Shown here: positions 8,218 to 18,173 of the stretch, piece by piece
How the letters are laid out: each line of letters begins with the position of its first letter
Position numbering within the stretch: the stretch's first letter is position 1
Source: SVTX01 sp045132775
GTDB lineage: Bacteria; Bacillota; Clostridia; Oscillospirales; CAG-272
Assembly (NCBI GenBank): GCA_045132775.1
Contig: JBGUSX010000141.1
Coordinates: 8,951-72,950 of the forward strand
Reading direction: 5' to 3'
DNA: 64,000 nt
Notes under the pieces: generated by a model
What the model was told of the DNA's origin: nothing
The model's input: only the letters and a program-made list of their open reading frames with translations
The model's database searches: none
Made by a program: the position numbers and the translations under genes

Positions 8218-11187
8218 TCAATTATAAGTTGAATTGAGTGTGTCGTAGTAGTAGCAGAGCTTTGTCCATGAATTCTTTACGTTTTTAAACGAATATTTAT
8301 CCATGAGTGCCTGGAGAATCGTTGCGAGATTTTCATCTACCGCGACACATCCTTCAAGCTCGGGGGCATCCTCGCTTGCGGGGATCATCTTTTCGACGTA
8401 TGCCTTTACCGCTTCAGTGAGGTCCTTGCCCTCTCCGTGATATTTGCCTGCCAAAACCTCTTCGAGCTTGTACTCTTCAGCCCAATATTCGTATTCGTCG
8501 CCGAATACCTGCTTGTAGTATTCTCTGCATGCGTCAACATCTCCGCCAAGCTCCTTGAGCTTTCCGAGTACCAGATGGTCGTATTCGTCAAGCGAGAAGT
8601 TGAAGCCACCGAGGTCTATCATTTCAAGTATTGAGTGGGAAATTATAGAGGTAGGGAACTTGAAGTCCGCGTAAACTATCGAGCCGAGTGTTCCGTCTGC
8701 GCGGAGCTCGTGGTAGTAACCGTCGTCGCCGAGCGCTACGTCTATTCCGCCTGCGATGGTCTCATTCATTCCGCCTCCTGCGCTCTCTTCAAAGGTGAAG
8801 TATCCGGGAGAAGCTACCTTGAAGTGATCGTATGACTCTGCGATGTATTTGACAGTAAAGGTAAAGCTTCCTGCAGCGTAAATATCGTAGTAAGCTATAT
8901 CAATATAGTAGGTTTTACCTGCCTCGAAATAGTGCACCATCGTAACGTTGGTGGTATCGAGTGCAACACCTGTGTAGGGACGGTCGGTCGTTTCCGCGGT
9001 ATAGATTAACTCGCACGCATCATTGAATAACCAGCCGTTTACCTCGTCCTCGCTATTTGATCTTATGATATAAACGCCGCTCTTTTCGGGAACGAACTTG
9101 TATTTAAGACCTCTGGGCATAATTACTCGTCCGTCGTAGGTTACGGTATTGAGTTTTTCTTCTGTATCCGTAGAGACAAGGGTATCGAATGCCGCGAAGA
9201 ACGCAACGCCCTTGACAGGGTCGCCGAGCTGCTCGTTTGTTCCGTATGCGTCGTAATAAACGCATGCCTGGAGCCACTGGAGAGGATTCTCGGTTTCGTA
9301 TCCGACTAGCTCTGCGGATTTTTCAAGGATGTCCTTGAGCTCTTCTGTGACGGGGGAGAAGCCGTACATTGTTCCGTTGATAGCGTAGTTACAGTAGTCG
9401 ACGAGCTTGACGTAGAGATCCTCGCCGTTGTATACGAGAGACCCGTTGTAGCCTAAAATATTGAGGGACTCCTCAGACAGCTGTGTTGAACCCATAAGAT
9501 CAACGAGTATAAGGGGTCCGTTCGCGTCTCCTACGTGGTAATAGCCGTCCTTTTCGTTATAAACGGGGGTGATATAGTTCTGATATCCGAGACCGTTGGG
9601 GTTCTTGTTCGTTGCCGCCTGGCGCGGAATGTATGTCGCGGAATCTATCTTGTCTGCGCTGACTTTTCTGATATTTCTGAGATATACCTTGTCGGTGCCT
9701 GTATTGGTAGTATCATCCTTTAAATATACAAGGGAGATCTTGTAAGTTCCGTCCTCCACGGCAACGTAGGGGTAGCAGGTGCTCCAGCTTTCGCTCACAC
9801 CGGAGATCTTGTAGATATCCTTACCGTTTACGAGTATATAAAGGATATCAACCGCGAGCTCTGTGTCAGAGAACCAGTCGATAGCAAGCGCCTCGCCTTT
9901 TTTGAGCTCAACGTCTAAATGGATGGTTGCGAATGAAGAATCTATTTCGGAGTTTGCAGGGAAGATACAGGGCTTTCCGTCCTTTTCTCCGATCAGGAAG
10001 GGCCATGAAAGCTCAGCGTCCTCGGAGTTCTTTTCAGGGTAATACTCTGCGCTGAAGCCGCTTCCGTTTATTGCCGCACCTATTTTATCGGATGAGGGCA
10101 TTTCTACATTAGGTGTTTCGGTGGGGACGAGCTCCTCCAAGGATGTGAAGAGCTTTTGCTCGTAATCCTCTGCCGAGAAGTGCTTGAAAGCGGATACGAA
10201 AGGCTTTTCGCTCGGGATCGCGCCTGCTTCGATCAAGCAGATAACTCCGTATCTGTCGATGAAAATTGAGGTGGGGTATGCGTTTACTCCAAGTGCCTGT
10301 CCGAGTCTTGAGTAGTCCTTGGCAACCGGGAAGGTGAGTCCCATGCTGTCCTTGAATGCCTTGACAGACATATCGTTATCGGTGGGATAATTATTGAGTG
10401 CTATGACCTCTATATCATCCTTGTATTTTTCATAAGCGGAGACGAGGTAGGGGAACTCGCTGATACAGGGCGAGCAGGTCGAGAACCAGAAGTTGATGAG
10501 CACGCCCTTCTTTTCCTTTAATACCTCGGAAAGTGTAAGGGTGCTTCCGTCGGTGAGGGTGACGGTGAAATCGTGCATGATATCGCCGGCCTTATAGGAA
10601 ACTCCCGTAAGATTCGAGTCGGGAATGACCGAGGAGGTGAGCACGATCTCGACGTTGCTACTGTCAAGTGCGTATCTGTCCTCGACGATATATCCCTCAA
10701 GGGAATTTTTGGGGAGCTCAACGGTATAATTGTCTGCTTTTTCGAGCTGTACCGTTGCTACACCGTTTTCATCGGTCTGTGCATAGCTCTTAAGGTCGTC
10801 ATCGACGTAGATAAAGAGTGTCAGATTCGGAATGGGGCGGCCGCCTATTGTCTTTACTGAAATTGTATATTCGCCCTCAGCTTTGTTCGGATCCTCTGTC
10901 TGATCCTCACTCTCATCTTCCGTGGGGGCAGACGTAGGAGCGTCTGTAGGAGCGGAGGTGGGCTCGTCAGAGGGCTCGTCTGTAGGAGCGAAGGTAGGCT
11001 CGTCAGAGGGCTCGTTTGTAGGAGCTGACGAGGGGGCGTCGGTCGGTTTTGATGATTCGGTTGACGTTGAGTCTGTTTTTTGCGATTCCGAGCCGCTTTC
11101 GGTTGAGCCTTCTCCTGCGTCGATATCGCAAGCTGCAAAGGCGGAGACGAGAAGCAGTACGGTCAGCAAAAGTGCTGTGAGCTTTTT
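8218..11187 (-). CDS. TlpA-type thioredoxin lipoprotein, start codon lost
   Basis: The frame begins KKLTALLLTVLLLVSAFAAC, a typical signal peptide with lipobox FAAC, but the expected ATG is a CTT (11190-11188). Upstream sequence is antisense to the protease gene. An ATG at 11259 would keep the frame open but adds 25 residues of antisense-coded sequence and is unlikely to be native. Domains: linker with APTDEPS-like repeats, a CarboxypepD_reg-like domain, then a thioredoxin-like domain (LINFWFSTCSPCISEFP; redox site CSPC; cis-Pro in NAYPTSIFID). About 600 further residues follow, including DGYYHVGDANGPLILVDL. Predicted to be an extracytoplasmic thiol oxidoreductase anchored in the membrane. 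The 5' end was lost or mis-joined (see findings). Confidence 0.78.
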   Translation of the reverse strand, partial: KKLTALLLTVLLLVSAFAACDIDAGEGSTESGSESQKTDSTSTESSKPTDAPSSAPTNEPSDEPTFAPTDEPSDEPTSAPTDAPTSAPTEDESEDQTEDPNKAEGEYTISVKTIGGRPIPNLTLFIYVDDDLKSYAQTDENGVATVQLEKADNYTVELPKNSLEGYIVEDRYALDSSNVEIVLTSSVIPDSNLTGVSYKAGDIMHDFTVTLTDGSTLTLSEVLKEKKGVLINFWFSTCSPCISEFPYLVSAYEKYKDDIEVIALNNYPTDNDMSVKAFKDSMGLTFPVAKDYSRLGQALGVNAYPTSIFIDRYGVICLIEAGAIPSEKPFVSAFKHFSAEDYEQKLFTSLEELVPTETPNVEMPSSDKIGAAINGSGFSAEYYPEKNSEDAELSWPFLIGEKDGKPCIFPANSEIDSSFATIHLDVELKKGEALAIDWFSDTELAVDILYILVNGKDIYKISGVSESWSTCYPYVAVEDGTYKISLVYLKDDTTNTGTDKVYLRNIRKVSADKIDSATYIPRQAATNKNPNGLGYQNYITPVYNEKDGYYHVGDANGPLILVDLMGSTQLSEESLNILGYNGSLVYNGEDLYVKLVDYCNYAINGTMYGFSPVTEELKDILEKSAELVGYETENPLQWLQACVYYDAYGTNEQLGDPVKGVAFFAAFDTLVSTDTEEKLNTVTYDGRVIMPRGLKYKFVPEKSGVYIIRSNSEDEVNGWLFNDACELIYTAETTDRPYTGVALDTTNVTMVHYFEAGKTYYIDIAYYDIYAAGSFTFTVKYIAESYDHFKVASPGYFTFEESAGGGMNETIAGGIDVALGDDGYYHELRADGTLGSIVYADFKFPTSIISHSILEMIDLGGFNFSLDEYDHLVLGKLKELGGDVDACREYYKQVFGDEYEYWAEEYKLEEVLAGKYHGEGKDLTEAVKAYVEKMIPASEDAPELEGCVAVDENLATILQALMDKYSFKNVKNSWTKLCYYYDTLNSTYN

Positions 11188-11188
11188 A

Positions 11189-14100
11189 AGTGACGATGCG
11201 GATAAGGTCGCCGACGTGATCCTTGATGAAAAGAAGGATATTCTCGCGGGACTTGACAAGTTGGGCGTTGATTATTCTCTCGGCGCGGATTACAAGGCGA
11301 TATTCGGCGGCTTTGAGCTCGAGATCACCGCGCGTGACTTCGAGGCGCTCTGCAAGTCGGTAGGCGACCGCGCGACAGTCATCGTAGGAGACAAGTATCT
11401 GCCCGCCGAGACTCAGCTCGTTGAAAACTCGGTCAACGTTTACAGTACGGGTATTTTCGACAGCTCCTCCTTCGGCTACAGCGGAGAGGGAATGGTCATT
11501 GCCGTGCTCGATACCGGTCTTGACTATAACCACAGTGCGTTTTCAGTTGGCAACTTTACTGCTGACAGAAATAAGCTTGGTCTTAAGTTCTCGGATATTG
11601 ACGGCTTTATCCGAGATACCGAGGCGATGAGACTCCATGCGGGTCTTACCGCGTCCGACGTATATCTTAACGAGAAGGTTCCTTTTGCGTTTGACTATGC
11701 GGACGGAGACCCCGACGTTTATCCCATGACACCAAGTGCCGCAGAGCACGGAACTCACGTAGCGGGTGTTATCGCAGGTAAAGACAGTGAGATCACCGGT
11801 GTTGCTCCCAACGCACAGCTTGCTATAATGAAGATATTTTCCGACGTGGAGGGAAGTGCACGCTCGTCCTGGATACTCAGTGCTCTTGAGGACTGCGTAA
11901 CGGTAGGCGTTGACGTTATCAATATGTCTATCGGTACGAGCTGCGGATTCAGCCGCGAGATGGACAGAGAAGCTATCACGGGTGTTTACGACCGCATAAG
12001 AGCTACGGGAATCAGTATGGTGGTCGCGGCATCCAACAGCTTCAATTCTACATACGGCTCCGAGAAGAACGGTAACCTCGGACTTACCTCCAACCCCGAC
12101 AGTGCGACCGTCGGCTCGCCTTCTACATACGAGGGAGCAATGTCCGTCGCATCTATCAGCGGAACCAAGACTCCTTACCTTTTATACAACGATACAATAA
12201 TTTACTTCACCGAATCGACAGACCGCGTTGCAGAGGAAAAGAGCTTCTACGACGATATTCTTAAGAAGGGTCAGAGTGAGCTTGAGATCGAATACGTGAC
12301 TATCCCCGGTGCGGGAAGAGGTGCGGACTACTCGGGACTTGACGTCACGGGAAAGATCGTTCTCGTTCGCCGCGGTGCTACTACCTTTGAGGAAAAGGCG
12401 AACGTTGCACAGAGCAAGGGCGCTGTCGGTATCATTATTTATAACAACGTTTCGGGTGATATCAAGATGAACGTCGGAGAGGCGACTCTCGGTGCTGCAT
12501 CTATAAGCCAGGACGACGGAGAAATGCTCGCGGCGGCGGGAAGCGGTACTCTTAAGCTGAGTCGCTCGCAGACCTCGGGACCCTTTATGTCAGACTTCTC
12601 ATCCTGGGGACCTACTCCCGATCTTGGGATCAAGCCCGAGATCACCGCTCACGGCGGAATGATCTATTCTGCAGTGCCCGGACAGAGCTATGACCGTCAG
12701 TCAGGTACTAGTATGGCTTGCCCCAACATCGCGGGTGTTACCGCACTTATCCGTCAGTACGTTATCGAGAATTTCCCCGAGATCGCAAACGACAGGGTAA
12801 AGGTCGCGGCTCTTGTAAATCAGCTTATGATGTCAACTGCTGACATCGTTTATAACACGAACGGTCTCCCCTATGCCGTCAGAAAGCAGGGAGCGGGACT
12901 TGCGAACCTTGATAAAGTCGGAAAAACGACTGCATACATTATTACATACCGCGACGGCGAGGAGATGGACAAGTCAAAGCTAGAGCTTGGCGACGATCCT
13001 TCAAAGAGCGGTGTATATACACTCAGCTTCTCGGTCAAGAACTTTGGAAAGACCTCGCTTTCCTACGACGTGTCGGCTCACGTTATGACCGAGGGTGTCA
13101 GCGAGACAAAGACCCAGCAGGGTGAGACGACGGTTGACGAGCTCGGATATATCCTCGGCGGTGCTAATGTCGAGATCGTTTCGGTCAACGGCGGAACGCA
13201 GAACGGAATGAACGTTACTGTCTCTGCAGGACAGACCGCTGACGTGACTGTAAAGATCACTCTCTCCGACGAGGATAAGAAGTATCTTGACGAGTCCTTT
13301 GAGAACGGCATGTACGTTGAGGGCTTTGTTATGCTCGATGCGGCTGATGATAAGACCGTTGACCTCAACGTTCCTTACCTTGCATTCTATGGCGACTGGA
13401 CGGTTGCACCTCTGTTCGACCTTGATTACTTTGCTACAAACAAGGATGAGCTTGACGATTCGATCGATCTGCTTGACAAGACTCTTCCCGATGCCTACGC
13501 TACTCGCCCCATCGGAAGCGTGCAGAGCGATTACGTGAGCTATATGGGTTCGTTCTATTTTGTTCAGGATCCCTCCGCTACAAAGATAGCTGCGGACAGA
13601 AAGTATATTTCACTTTCAAACCAGGAGGGCTCGGTGCACGAGCTCAGTAACGTCTGGGCGGGACTTTTACGTAATGCCGCGAAGATAGTTATCACTATCA
13701 CCGACGACGCTACGGGTGAGGTCGTGTTCGAGAAGGTCGAGAACGACGTGCGCAAGTCCTACGGCGACGGCGGCTCGATCTATCCCGCGGACATCAAGAT
13801 AGGATTTGATGCTTACGAGGAAAATCTTAAGAATAACTCAAGATACACCGTGAAAATTCAGGGATATCTCGATTACGGTGACGGCGGATCGGAGACGAAT
13901 CTGAACAATACGTTCGAGTTTCCGATAGTTACCGACTTTGAGGCTCCCGCAGTCACGGGATGCGAATTTTACACCGAATACGACCGCGACGCAGAAAAGA
14001 CAAGACTATTTGCAAAGATAGCTGTTTACGATAACCACTATTCGATGGCGCTCCAGGTCGGATACGTCCGTCGGGACGGAGAGGGTTCGTATATTCTCGA

Positions 14101-17100
14101 CACCTTCGATCAGTATCTTACCTCTGTGTATTCCGAGGAGAATTCAACGACATACGTTGTCTATGAGCTGACCGATTACGTTGACGACATAAGAAGGGGA
14201 GCGGTGAACAAGAACAGCTTTACCGTTGCGACATACGACTACGCGCTCAACACCGCGACGTATGAGATCCGGCTTCCCGACGATTTCGACGCCTTCTACT
14301 TTGAAGAGGAGAGCCTTGAGCTCTCGCCAAACCAGGTATATACTCTCAAGCCTCTTGCCACCCCGGGCACAGAGTGGACAGAGCTTCTTGAATACGTTTC
14401 AACCAATACCGAGGTCGCTCACGTGATTAACAACAAGCTTGTCGCAAAGGCACCCGGTCAGACGGTGATCATTGCAAGAGATCCCGTTACAAATAAGCGA
14501 ACGATGCTTGACGTTACGGTTCTCGGAGAAGAGGACGACGGATACGTCAAGTACGATAAGCCCGTGACAGACAATTTCGTTCTTACGGGTTATCTCACGA
14601 ACAAGGCTTACTACTTCCTTTCAACTGATGAAAGAGAGATAGGAAGCACGGGCGACGAGATGAAGTTCGTCGGCTCTCTTTACTCGCTTTCAATGTATCC
14701 CTCCGAGGCGGTCACACTGAGATATAAGCTCGACGCTTATTTCCCCGAGGACACCGAGGTGGTCTGCTCTTCAAGTAACGACGAGCTCGTCAAGGTCGAA
14801 GAGGTGAGAGGCGAATGGATGATCACTGCGCAGGCGGAGGGCTTTGCTTCTGTTTCTGTCGACGTGCTTATGGACGGTAAGAGCACCTACTATTCGCAGT
14901 CGATCAGCATTGAGATAAAGGATCCTTACATTACGACGGGACCGTCACTTACTCACTATTTCGGTCTTGGCGGTAAGGTAGAGATCCCCGATACGCTTGC
15001 AATAACAGATATAGGACAGTTTGCTTTCTCGAACTTCGACTACGTGCCGAAGGGCGAGGGCGACGAGATATCCGAGGACGATCCCACGACTACGAAGCAG
15101 TGGTTCCTTGGAGACGATACCATTACCGAGGTCGTTATTCCCGAGGGAGTAAAGACGATAGGCTCTTACGCATTTGCAAATCTTACGGCTCTTACAAAGG
15201 TAGTTCTTCCTTCAACGCTTGAGAGGATCGATTTCGGCGCGTTCATCGGCTGCACCTCTCTCGTTGAGGTCGAGGGAATAGAGAACGTCAAATTTATCAA
15301 CCGCTCGGCGTTTGAGGGCTGTGCGCTGAAAAACAAGGTCGATCTTAAGAGTGCGGTCGCGATCGCTGACAGAGCGTTTGCGGGCAATACGGGACTTGTC
15401 GAGGTGGTTCTCGGTGAGGGCGTTCAGTCTGTAGGTGCTTACGCGTTTGCCGGTGATACCGCGCTTAAGGTGGTTACCATCAATGCCGAGATGATAAAGC
15501 TTGGCAGATACGCATTCGACGGATGCGAGTCTTTTGAAAAGATAGATATCAATGCGGCGGTAATTCCCACTGCGGCATTCAACGAGTGCAAGTCGCTTAA
15601 GACCGTTAAGCTTGGAGCGGCAGTAGCGGTAATTTCCGAGTACGCGTTCAGTAACGCGGCGGCTACCGAATTTATAGTTGATGAAAATAACAGCGTGTTC
15701 GCTTCGTCGGAAAACGGCGAATATCTTACAAACAAAGAGGGAACAGAGATCCTGCTCTTAGCTCCCGGTATCAAGGGCGACGTTGTGATCACGGATGAGA
15801 AGATCACATCCGTCGGAAGCGGTGCGTTCTCCGGAAACGCGAATATCACGTCGGTAAGTATTCCGAGCGTTACCAAGGTTTCGGATTATGCGTTTGCTTA
15901 CAGCGAGAATCTTGAAAAGATCGATCTCGGTGCGCTCACAGAGATCGGAGATTACGCGTTCTACAGAACAAAGGTAAGCGAGGTTCCTTCGCTTGACGGT
16001 GTGTCGAGAATAGGAAGCTATGCGTTTGCATACACATCCGTTACTTCTCTTGATGTTCCTGCGGGTGTGACAGTCGGCGAGGGCGCATTCAGAGAGTGCA
16101 AGGCTCTGGCAACTGTAACGATCGGCGACGGAGCGGTCATAGGAAAGGATGCATTCAGGCTTGACAGAGAGACAAACTTCACAAGCGAGCCCGGAAGCTA
16201 CCGCGACGAGTCGAACAGACTTGTTTACTATTACATCTATACATCTCCCTTGCACAGTCTTACGATCGGTGACAACGTAACGGTCGGTGACGCTGCGTTC
16301 ATGGGTGCGGCGGAGCTTGAGTCGGTCACGCTCGGTAAGGGAACGAAATTAGGAAAAGAAGCATTCTACAATGCGGTTTCCTTGAAGAATATCGACTTTA
16401 CAAAGATCGTCGAGATCGGTGCGGGTGCGTTCTCGGGTGACGTTCTTTACGAATTCTCGGATCAGAGCATGAGTGAGCCGAGAATAGACGCGAACCGCGA
16501 ATATACGTACAAATATTACGCGCCTGCATTTACTATGATCGATCTTTCAAAGGTAGAATCGATCGGCGAGGATGCGTTTGCATACTGCCGCGAGCTTGTT
16601 TCGGTCAAGCTTGGCAAAAATATTACTTCTATACCTGCAAGAGCGTTCAATCTTTGCGTTAAGCTTACATATATCGATCTCTCCGGAGTCAAGGAGATAG
16701 GCGAAAACGCATTCTGCGAGACCGCCTTGAAGTCTGCAGATCTTTCAAGTGCAAAGAAGATCGATAAGTTTGCATTTGTTTACAACGCAAGGCTTGACTC
16801 TGTAACGCTTGCAAAGGGTGCTGTGCTCGGTGAGGGTGCATTCTCTTACTGCGATACGCTCTCAAAGGTCAATGGAAGTGAGGGCATCAAGGAGATAGGC
16901 GATTACGCGTTTGCTTACAGTGCAATAACAAATATTGATATTTCGGGTGCCGAGAGCGTTGGCGATCACGCATTCCTTAAGGAGAAGCTGACCGACTTCT
17001 CAGTGGTTCTCGGAGAGAAGCTTACAAGCCTTGGCGAAGATCCCTTTGCGCTTTGCAAGCTTGATAAGTTTGAGAAGATAAACAAAGAGGAATTTGACGG

Positions 17101-18124
17101 CAAGGAATTTGACAGACCTACCTCCACTTACGATATAAGCGAGACGGTAAAGGTAATCGACGGAAACCTTTATAAGGTCGTAAACAACGGATTGGTATTT
17201 GTTTCTTATGCCGGAGAGGGTGACTCGGTCACCGTGGCAGAGGGAACGGTTCGCATCTCTGCACAGGCATTTGCACAGTCGAACGTTAAGTACGTTACAC
17301 TGCCTTCAACTCTCAAATCGATAGGACATAAGGCGTTCTACGGATGCGACAAGCTTGTGGCGGTAACATTTACAAGCTACGCGGCTCCCGTTCTTGAGGA
17401 GGAATACGATTACAGCTACTGGCTCTCTGCGGAGAATCTTCCCGCAACGGGTAAGTATCAGTATCAGGATGCCTTTACGGGTGAGATCGTTTATTACGAC
17501 GGACTTGGTATCGTTCCTTACTTTATGTGGAACGCGACCGATACTCCTGCGGTCATATACTTCGGTGCAACCTTTGCTGATTACGTCGGACACGTAGACC
17601 ATAGCATCGCGATGGTGAAGCCCGTAAACGGTGTCGGCTACGACTCTTTTATCTTCGATAAATACTTCAGTGTTGATATTGAGGGTGCGGCTGCGGCAGA
17701 TCAGACGACGCTTGATGCGATCACCGCGATCGATTCGCTCCCCGATGAGATCAAGCTTGCTGACAAGGCGCTTGTCGAAGCGGCAAGAGCAGCTTACGAC
17801 AAGATCTCATCCTACACGCAGAGAGCTCTCGTTACAAATTACGACAAGCTCGTTGCGGCAGAGCAGAGAATAAGCGACCTTGAATATATAGCGAACGGAG
17901 ATGCGGAGACAGAGGCACCGACCGATGCTCCCGGAACCGCAGAACCCGGCAAGAACGAGGTTGATCTTCTTGTTATCATCCTTTCTGTCGCTTCGGGTTG
18001 CTTGCTTATAGCCTTCGTTGCAGTTGTGATCATCTGCGCGGTAATGAAGAAGAAAATGAAGCTTTTGAAAAAGGCGGATGAGGAGACCGTTCCCGAAAAA
18101 AGCGCAGGAAAATTCCGACAATAG
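11189..18124 (+). CDS. Cell-surface S8 (C5a-peptidase/lactocepin-like) protease with LRR_5 repeats, 5' truncated
   Basis: About 2,311 residues counted from 11189. It opens in an I9-type propeptide (SDDADKVADVILDEKKDILA) with no signal peptide or convincing start; a GTG at 11216 is the first candidate. Catalytic triad: Asp108 (VIAVLDTG), His187 (EHGTHVAG) and Ser508 (SGTSMACP). A protease-associated domain is inserted before the Ser (GKIVLVRRGATTFEEKANVA). Later regions include Fn3-like and Big-type domains. From about residue 1,267 to 2,070 there are many BspA-type leucine-rich repeats (IGSYAFA..TALTKVVLP). A membrane anchor lies near residues 2,258-2,285, followed by a Lys-rich tail. Secreted proteolysis here probably feeds the peptide importer downstream. 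Confidence 0.85.
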   Translation, partial: SDDADKVADVILDEKKDILAGLDKLGVDYSLGADYKAIFGGFELEITARDFEALCKSVGDRATVIVGDKYLPAETQLVENSVNVYSTGIFDSSSFGYSGEGMVIAVLDTGLDYNHSAFSVGNFTADRNKLGLKFSDIDGFIRDTEAMRLHAGLTASDVYLNEKVPFAFDYADGDPDVYPMTPSAAEHGTHVAGVIAGKDSEITGVAPNAQLAIMKIFSDVEGSARSSWILSALEDCVTVGVDVINMSIGTSCGFSREMDREAITGVYDRIRATGISMVVAASNSFNSTYGSEKNGNLGLTSNPDSATVGSPSTYEGAMSVASISGTKTPYLLYNDTIIYFTESTDRVAEEKSFYDDILKKGQSELEIEYVTIPGAGRGADYSGLDVTGKIVLVRRGATTFEEKANVAQSKGAVGIIIYNNVSGDIKMNVGEATLGAASISQDDGEMLAAAGSGTLKLSRSQTSGPFMSDFSSWGPTPDLGIKPEITAHGGMIYSAVPGQSYDRQSGTSMACPNIAGVTALIRQYVIENFPEIANDRVKVAALVNQLMMSTADIVYNTNGLPYAVRKQGAGLANLDKVGKTTAYIITYRDGEEMDKSKLELGDDPSKSGVYTLSFSVKNFGKTSLSYDVSAHVMTEGVSETKTQQGETTVDELGYILGGANVEIVSVNGGTQNGMNVTVSAGQTADVTVKITLSDEDKKYLDESFENGMYVEGFVMLDAADDKTVDLNVPYLAFYGDWTVAPLFDLDYFATNKDELDDSIDLLDKTLPDAYATRPIGSVQSDYVSYMGSFYFVQDPSATKIAADRKYISLSNQEGSVHELSNVWAGLLRNAAKIVITITDDATGEVVFEKVENDVRKSYGDGGSIYPADIKIGFDAYEENLKNNSRYTVKIQGYLDYGDGGSETNLNNTFEFPIVTDFEAPAVTGCEFYTEYDRDAEKTRLFAKIAVYDNHYSMALQVGYVRRDGEGSYILDTFDQYLTSVYSEENSTTYVVYELTDYVDDIRRGAVNKNSFTVATYDYALNTATYEIRLPDDFDAFYFEEESLELSPNQVYTLKPLATPGTEWTELLEYVSTNTEVAHVINNKLVAKAPGQTVIIARDPVTNKRTMLDVTVLGEEDDGYVKYDKPVTDNFVLTGYLTNKAYYFLSTDEREIGSTGDEMKFVGSLYSLSMYPSEAVTLRYKLDAYFPEDTEVVCSSSNDELVKVEEVRGEWMITAQAEGFASVSVDVLMDGKSTYYSQSISIEIKDPYITTGPSLTHYFGLGGKVEIPDTLAITDIGQFAFSNFDYVPKGEGDEISEDDPTTTKQWFLGDDTITEVVIPEGVKTIGSYAFANLTALTKVVLPSTLERIDFGAFIGCTSLVEVEGIENVKFINRSAFEGCALKNKVDLKSAVAIADRAFAGNTGLVEVVLGEGVQSVGAYAFAGDTALKVVTINAEMIKLGRYAFDGCESFEKIDINAAVIPTAAFNECKSLKTVKLGAAVAVISEYAFSNAAATEFIVDENNSVFASSENGEYLTNKEGTEILLLAPGIKGDVVITDEKITSVGSGAFSGNANITSVSIPSVTKVSDYAFAYSENLEKIDLGALTEIGDYAFYRTKVSEVPSLDGVSRIGSYAFAYTSVTSLDVPAGVTVGEGAFRECKALATVTIGDGAVIGKDAFRLDRETNFTSEPGSYRDESNRLVYYYIYTSPLHSLTIGDNVTVGDAAFMGAAELESVTLGKGTKLGKEAFYNAVSLKNIDFTKIVEIGAGAFSGDVLYEFSDQSMSEPRIDANREYTYKYYAPAFTMIDLSKVESIGEDAFAYCRELVSVKLGKNITSIPARAFNLCVKLTYIDLSGVKEIGENAFCETALKSADLSSAKKIDKFAFVYNARLDSVTLAKGAVLGEGAFSYCDTLSKVNGSEGIKEIGDYAFAYSAITNIDISGAESVGDHAFLKEKLTDFSVVLGEKLTSLGEDPFALCKLDKFEKINKEEFDGKEFDRPTSTYDISETVKVIDGNLYKVVNNGLVFVSYAGEGDSVTVAEGTVRISAQAFAQSNVKYVTLPSTLKSIGHKAFYGCDKLVAVTFTSYAAPVLEEEYDYSYWLSAENLPATGKYQYQDAFTGEIVYYDGLGIVPYFMWNATDTPAVIYFGATFADYVGHVDHSIAMVKPVNGVGYDSFIFDKYFSVDIEGAAAADQTTLDAITAIDSLPDEIKLADKALVEAARAAYDKISSYTQRALVTNYDKLVAAEQRISDLEYIANGDAETEAPTDAPGTAEPGKNEVDLLVIILSVASGCLLIAFVAVVIICAVMKKKMKLLKKADEETVPEKSAGKFRQ

Positions 18125-18173
18125 CGAGAGGGGGAACGAGGGACAGTAAAGCTTGCTCCTCATTGGTGAAAAA

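Noticed and set aside
10922..11188. In-frame upstream extension of the S8 protease frame
   Set aside because: This stretch is the antisense of the Pro/Thr/Glu-rich linker and signal peptide of the TlpA lipoprotein; it only stays open because of that repeat composition and gives no signal peptide.
11188..11259. ATG at 11259 as start of the TlpA lipoprotein
   Set aside because: It would add residues read from antisense of the protease propeptide ahead of a complete signal peptide; the natural start should be the lost ATG at the KKLTALL sequence.
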